DNA from: Alkalihalobacillus sp. YIM B00296
GTDB taxonomy: Bacteria; Bacillota; Bacilli; Bacillales; Fictibacillaceae
DNA length: 64,000 nt
Assembly: GCF_020179385.1 (NCBI RefSeq)
Contig: NZ_JAIBLJ010000001.1
Location: forward strand, 372,001 to 436,000
Reading direction: 5' to 3'
Made by a program: the position numbers and the translations under genes
The notes under the pieces: generated by a model
What the model was told of the DNA's origin: nothing
What the model saw: only the letters and a program-made list of their open reading frames with translations
The model's database searches: none
Shown here: positions 62,376 through 64,000 of the stretch, one piece after another
Position numbering within the stretch: position 1 is the first letter of the stretch
How the letters are laid out: each line of letters begins with the position of its first letter

Positions 62376-63158
62376 ATGGGTAAAGTCTATCTAGTGGGAG
62401 CTGGTCCAGGGGATCCCGGATTGATTACAGTCAAAGGAAAGAAGTGTATTGAAGAAGCAGATGTCATCCTTTACGATCGCTTGATCAACAAAGAACTATT
62501 AAATTATGCAAAAGATGATGCGGAATTGATTTATTGCGGAAAACTTCCAGATTATCATCTAATGAAGCAGGAAACGATCAATCATTTTCTCGTCAAAAAC
62601 GCGAAAAAAGGCAAAATGGTCACAAGGTTAAAAGGCGGCGATCCATTCGTGTATGGCAGAGGTGGAGAAGAAGCAGAAGAATTAGCGAAGCATGGGGTCG
62701 AGTTTGAAATCGTTCCTGGTATCACCTCAGGAATCGCAGCTCCTGCCTATGCAGGTATCCCTGTCACACACCGGGAACATAGCTCGACATTCGCATTTGT
62801 AACTGGCCATCGACGAAAGGATAAAGAAGAGGATGACCTCCGTTGGGAAAGCCTTGCAAAAGGGATTGATACACTTGCCATTTATATGGGCGTAAAGAAT
62901 CTACCCTACATCTGTGAACAGCTTTTGAAGCACGGTCGCCCTGCTTCAACCCCTGTCGCTCTCGTACATTGGGGCACCATTGAGGAACAACAGACCGTGA
63001 CAGGAACATTAAACTCCATTGTCGAGATCGTTGAGAAAAGTGAAATCAAAAATCCAAGCATGATCATTGTCGGTGAGGTCGTCCGTTTGCGGGACAAAAT
63101 CAACTGGTTTGAACAATCAATCCATCCAGAAAATGAATTAGAAACTCTCGCTTTTTGA
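62376..63158 (+). CDS. sumT: Uroporphyrinogen-III C-methyltransferase
   Basis: Protein of 260 residues, ATG 62376 behind AAGGGGAGG. It adds two methyl groups to uroporphyrinogen III to make precorrin-2, the first step of sirohaem synthesis. The SAM-binding signatures are VYLVGAGPGDPGLITVKG and VTRLKGGDPFVYGRGGEEAE, with GITSGIAAPAYAGIPVTHR. Stand-alone SumT (YlnD in B. subtilis); oxidation and chelation are done by other proteins, SirB and presumably SirC. Confidence 0.95.
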   Translation: MGKVYLVGAGPGDPGLITVKGKKCIEEADVILYDRLINKELLNYAKDDAELIYCGKLPDYHLMKQETINHFLVKNAKKGKMVTRLKGGDPFVYGRGGEEAEELAKHGVEFEIVPGITSGIAAPAYAGIPVTHREHSSTFAFVTGHRRKDKEEDDLRWESLAKGIDTLAIYMGVKNLPYICEQLLKHGRPASTPVALVHWGTIEEQQTVTGTLNSIVEIVEKSEIKNPSMIIVGEVVRLRDKINWFEQSIHPENELETLAF

Positions 63159-63173
63159 AGATGGAGGGAAGAA

Positions 63174-63938
63174 ATGCAAGCGATCCTATATATCGGACAT
63201 GGCAGCAGAATAGAGGAAGCAAGGAACCAAGCCGCTCGATTCATGGAACAAAGTATGGAGCACGAATCAGCACAAATCCAGGAAATCAGTTTTCTGGAAT
63301 TGGCACACCCGACGATTGAAGAAGGATTTCAACGATGCATTGAACGAGGCGCTACTCGGATCGCGGTTGTTCCAGTCCTGCTGCTTACCGCAGGACATGC
63401 AAAAACAGATATCCCTCTGGAGCTGGAACGATTGCAAAAGAGATGGCGGGGTGTACATATCACCTACGGGCGTCCGTTCGGTGTTCATTCAGGGATCATC
63501 GATGTTTTGAACGAACGGATTCATGAGCAGCGTCAGCCGGTTGATGATGCGATGGTCCTTCTAGTCGGAAGAGGAAGCAGTGATCCGGACGTAAAAAGGG
63601 ATTTACGGGAAATTGCCGATTTGTTGCAAGATAGATTTCCATTCAAACGAGTTGATACATCATTCCTGGCCGCAACAGAACCTAGTTTTGAAGAAGGACT
63701 GAAGCTAGCCGGACAATCCGGTCACAGGCAAGTGTTTGTGGTACCCTATTTGTTATTTACTGGAATCTTGATGAAAAGCATGGAAAAGACGATCCGAAAT
63801 CTGACGCCGGTTGATCAGGAATTCATTTTGTGTAAGTATCTCGGTTATCACCCCAATCTCCAGAAAGTAGTCTATGAACGAACGCTTGAAACATTGGGAG
63901 TGGAAGGACGAGCCTTAACTGATCCTTGCTACGTATAA
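63174..63938 (+). CDS. sirB: Sirohydrochlorin ferrochelatase
   Basis: Protein of 254 residues, ATG 63174 behind GATGGAGGG. It inserts Fe2+ into sirohydrochlorin. The CbiX/SirB fold is duplicated: first half ILYIGHGSRIEEARNQAARF with the metal His and VVPVLLLTAGHAKTDIPLEL; second half VLLVGRGSSDPDVKRDLREI and FVVPYLLFTGILMKSMEKTI. The second half lacks the GHGS histidine (GRGS), as in the two-domain type. Corresponds to B. subtilis YlnE. Confidence 0.94.
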   Translation: MQAILYIGHGSRIEEARNQAARFMEQSMEHESAQIQEISFLELAHPTIEEGFQRCIERGATRIAVVPVLLLTAGHAKTDIPLELERLQKRWRGVHITYGRPFGVHSGIIDVLNERIHEQRQPVDDAMVLLVGRGSSDPDVKRDLREIADLLQDRFPFKRVDTSFLAATEPSFEEGLKLAGQSGHRQVFVVPYLLFTGILMKSMEKTIRNLTPVDQEFILCKYLGYHPNLQKVVYERTLETLGVEGRALTDPCYV

Positions 63939-64000
63939 AGATGAACTCTTGGAGGAATATGACGAAAGGTATGAAGACGACCTAGAATCAACTATCGACT
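63939..64000 (+). other. Window end, next gene unclear
   Basis: A sirC-like gene would be expected next. The ATGs at 63959 and 63971 run into TAG at 63983. A frame from TTG 63949 (MEEYDERYEDDLESTID) stays open to the end but has no clear ribosome site and does not resemble SirC. No gene is called. Confidence 0.3.

Overview
The window is a low-to-moderate GC chromosome segment of a spore-forming member of the Bacillaceae. Gene order over 1-46 kb closely follows the Bacillus subtilis blocks dinG-ypmA-ypmB-aspB-asnS-dnaD-nth-ypoC-ponA-recU-yppC-yppE and mrfA-mrfB-cotD-ypsA-gpsB-rnpB-rlmL-ypwA-yccU-parE-parC. Spore genes (SspM-like peptide, CotD, YaaH/SleL, RacA-like protein) and AGGAGG-type ribosome binding sites fit this. 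Several differences argue against B. subtilis itself: a YaaH/SleL gene next to ponA, a ferredoxin-type sulfite reductase in the cysH operon, and a CstA-family gene after parC.

Layout. 1-6.98 kb: dinG end, a metal-site-less MBL-fold protein, ypmAB, aspB, asnS, dnaD, nth, ypoC. 7-11.7 kb: YaaH/SleL-like hydrolase, then ponA and recU on the minus strand. 11.8-16.5 kb: yppC, SspM-like gene, RacA-like protein, yppE and small accessory genes, with a tandem repeat and gene remnants. 16.6-19.1 kb: a cold-shock gene with a long leader, an unidentified leader-like RNA region, and a SAM riboswitch controlling a 48-codon YezD gene, followed by decayed sequence. 19.1-26.4 kb: azlCD with a divergent regulator, VOC and WYL genes, an RsbR paralogue, YteA-like protein, a His/Lys-rich protein, a saccharopine/homospermidine-type dehydrogenase and a broken aminopropyltransferase. 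26.6-31.3 kb: a complete divergent BceAB/BceRS-like peptide-stress module. 31.4-46.98 kb: a nested palindrome, mrfAB, cotD, ypsA, gpsB, rnpB, rlmL, ypwA, yccU, parE, parC, interspersed with copies of a palindromic intergenic repeat. 47.3-54.5 kb: CstA-like carrier, YihY, a YtxGH-like stress cluster, DUF4145 protein, pheA, GDSL hydrolase and a VOC protein. 54.6-64 kb: a lysine riboswitch with lysC, then a SAM-riboswitch-controlled assimilatory sulfate operon cysH-cysP-sat-cysC-sir-DUF3906-sumT-sirB.

How the genes work together. The final operon takes sulfate from uptake (CysP) through APS/PAPS (Sat, CysC) and sulfite (CysH) to sulfide (Sir), and includes siroheme synthesis (SumT, SirB) for the reductase. 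The two SAM riboswitches tie it and the YezD gene to methionine/SAM status, and the lysine riboswitch ties lysC to lysine. MrfA helicase and MrfB nuclease form a DNA-repair pair, RecU/PonA/GpsB concern recombination and envelope growth, and ParE/ParC form topoisomerase IV.

I saw no tRNA, rRNA, CRISPR array, intact insertion sequence or prophage. The least explained items are the nested inverted repeat at 31.4 kb, the four-copy palindromic repeat (one copy carrying a hairpin insert), the 20-bp tandem array at 14.7 kb, the His/Lys-rich GGQ protein with the neighbouring decayed polyamine-type genes, and the double attenuator ahead of cysH. I did not find a convincing new multi-gene system.
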